From assembly GCA_031277355.1 (NCBI GenBank), contig JAITMN010000045.1, forward strand, positions 1-5,751: DNA of 5,751 nt, read 5' to 3'. Each line of letters starts with the position of its first letter. Position 1 is the stretch's first letter. This DNA comes from Nevskiaceae bacterium (GTDB lineage: Bacteria > Pseudomonadota > Gammaproteobacteria > Steroidobacterales > Steroidobacteraceae). This document shows, in pieces, positions 5,278 to 5,751 of this stretch. Below the pieces are notes generated by a model. That model was not told the origin of the DNA, did no database searches, and saw only the letters and a list, made by a program, of their open reading frames with translations. The position numbers and the translations under genes were made by a program.

Positions 5278-5751
5278 TCAGGTGAACGGATCGGCGTGAA
5301 TTTCGCTCATCGACGCGCCGGCCAGGAAGGTTTTCTGCGTGCCCGACTTCACCATGCCCGGATGACCGCAGAGAAAAACCCGCCAGCCGGTCAGGTCGGG
5401 CAGATCGTTCAACACGATGTCGAGCGCTCTGCCGCGCCGTGCGCCAGTGGGCGCTTCATCTCTCGACACGCAGGGAAAGTAATTGAAGTTCGGATGCGCG
5501 CGTGTGAGGTCGCGCAGCGCTTCGTCCATGTACAGCCCGTCGGCCAGCGCGCAGCCGTGGTAGAGATGGATGGCCCCGCGATGGCCATTGTGTAGCGCAT
5601 CGCGCACGATGCCGTATAGCGGTGCAAGCCCCGAACCGGTGCCGATCAGCAGGATGTTCTGCTCCGGCTTGCCGGGCGCATACAGGCAATCGCCCGATGC
5701 TTCGGAAATCGTGACCGTATCGCCGACTTTCAGATGTTCGGCCATCCAGTT
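5278..5751 (-). CDS. C-terminal part of a ferredoxin-NAD(P)H reductase-like flavoprotein
   Basis: The last 157 residues of an FAD-dependent oxidoreductase of the ferredoxin-NADP+ reductase superfamily are visible; the gene runs off the right edge. Counting from the edge, residues 5-25 are the end of the FAD-binding barrel ('LKVGDTVTISEASGDCLY'), followed by the NAD(P)-binding domain with IGTGSGLAPL at 36-45. The C-terminal motif FLCGHPGMV (126-134) carries the conserved Cys and Gly that contact nicotinamide in this family; His replaces the more usual Pro after CG. Proteins of this type move electrons from NAD(P)H to a ferredoxin, a fused [2Fe-2S] domain or an oxygenase. The missing N-terminal part would show whether such a domain is fused. 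A Met at the third visible codon is internal, since the frame stays open to the edge and the barrel would otherwise be cut. It is convergent with the Mo hydroxylase operon, so a shared role is not implied. Confidence 0.87.
   Translation of the reverse strand, partial: NWMAEHLKVGDTVTISEASGDCLYAPGKPEQNILLIGTGSGLAPLYGIVRDALHNGHRGAIHLYHGCALADGLYMDEALRDLTRAHPNFNYFPCVSRDEAPTGARRGRALDIVLNDLPDLTGWRVFLCGHPGMVKSGTQKTFLAGASMSEIHADPFT

Overview
The window looks like chromosomal DNA of a high-GC Gram-negative bacterium, most likely a proteobacterium. This rests on the GC-rich codon choice, a lipobox signal peptide, a twin-arginine (Tat) signal and the xanthine-oxidase-family enzyme genes. The genus cannot be named from the sequence alone.

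Layout. Positions 83-2053 (minus strand) encode a 656-residue predicted lipoprotein. It has a Gly-rich linker, two IPT/TIG immunoglobulin-like domains, six NHL repeats that should close into one six-bladed beta-propeller, and a basic tail. A perfect GC-rich hairpin follows its stop codon. Positions 2054-2330 are a divergent intergenic region of 277 bp. It holds a 10-bp direct repeat, a spaced inverted repeat and a plausible sigma70-type promoter facing right. Positions 2331-5164 (plus strand) hold a two-gene operon with a 1-base stop/start overlap. It encodes a small protein with two [2Fe-2S] clusters and a large molybdopterin-binding subunit carrying a Tat signal, of the isoquinoline 1-oxidoreductase (IorA/IorB) type. 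A strong intrinsic terminator at 5192-5226 has T-runs on both sides and should serve both the operon and the convergent gene after it. Positions 5278-5751 (minus strand) are the C-terminal part of a ferredoxin-NADP-reductase-like flavoprotein that runs off the right edge.

How the genes may work together. The two plus-strand genes should form one Mo/[2Fe-2S] hydroxylase or dehydrogenase that is exported folded to the periplasm. It would oxidise an N-heterocycle or aldehyde-like substrate and pass electrons to an acceptor that is not encoded here: no FAD subunit and no cytochrome c lies in the window. The lipoprotein is divergent from the operon and would also sit outside the cytoplasm, so co-regulation is possible but unproven. 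The right-hand reductase is cytoplasmic in type, convergent, and probably belongs to another unit.

No RNA genes, insertion sequences, CRISPR arrays or phage genes were seen. I did not find a clear undescribed system. The most interesting points are the architecture of the propeller lipoprotein, the late Tat motif and Gly/Pro-rich insert of the Mo subunit, and the possible operator in the divergent promoter region.
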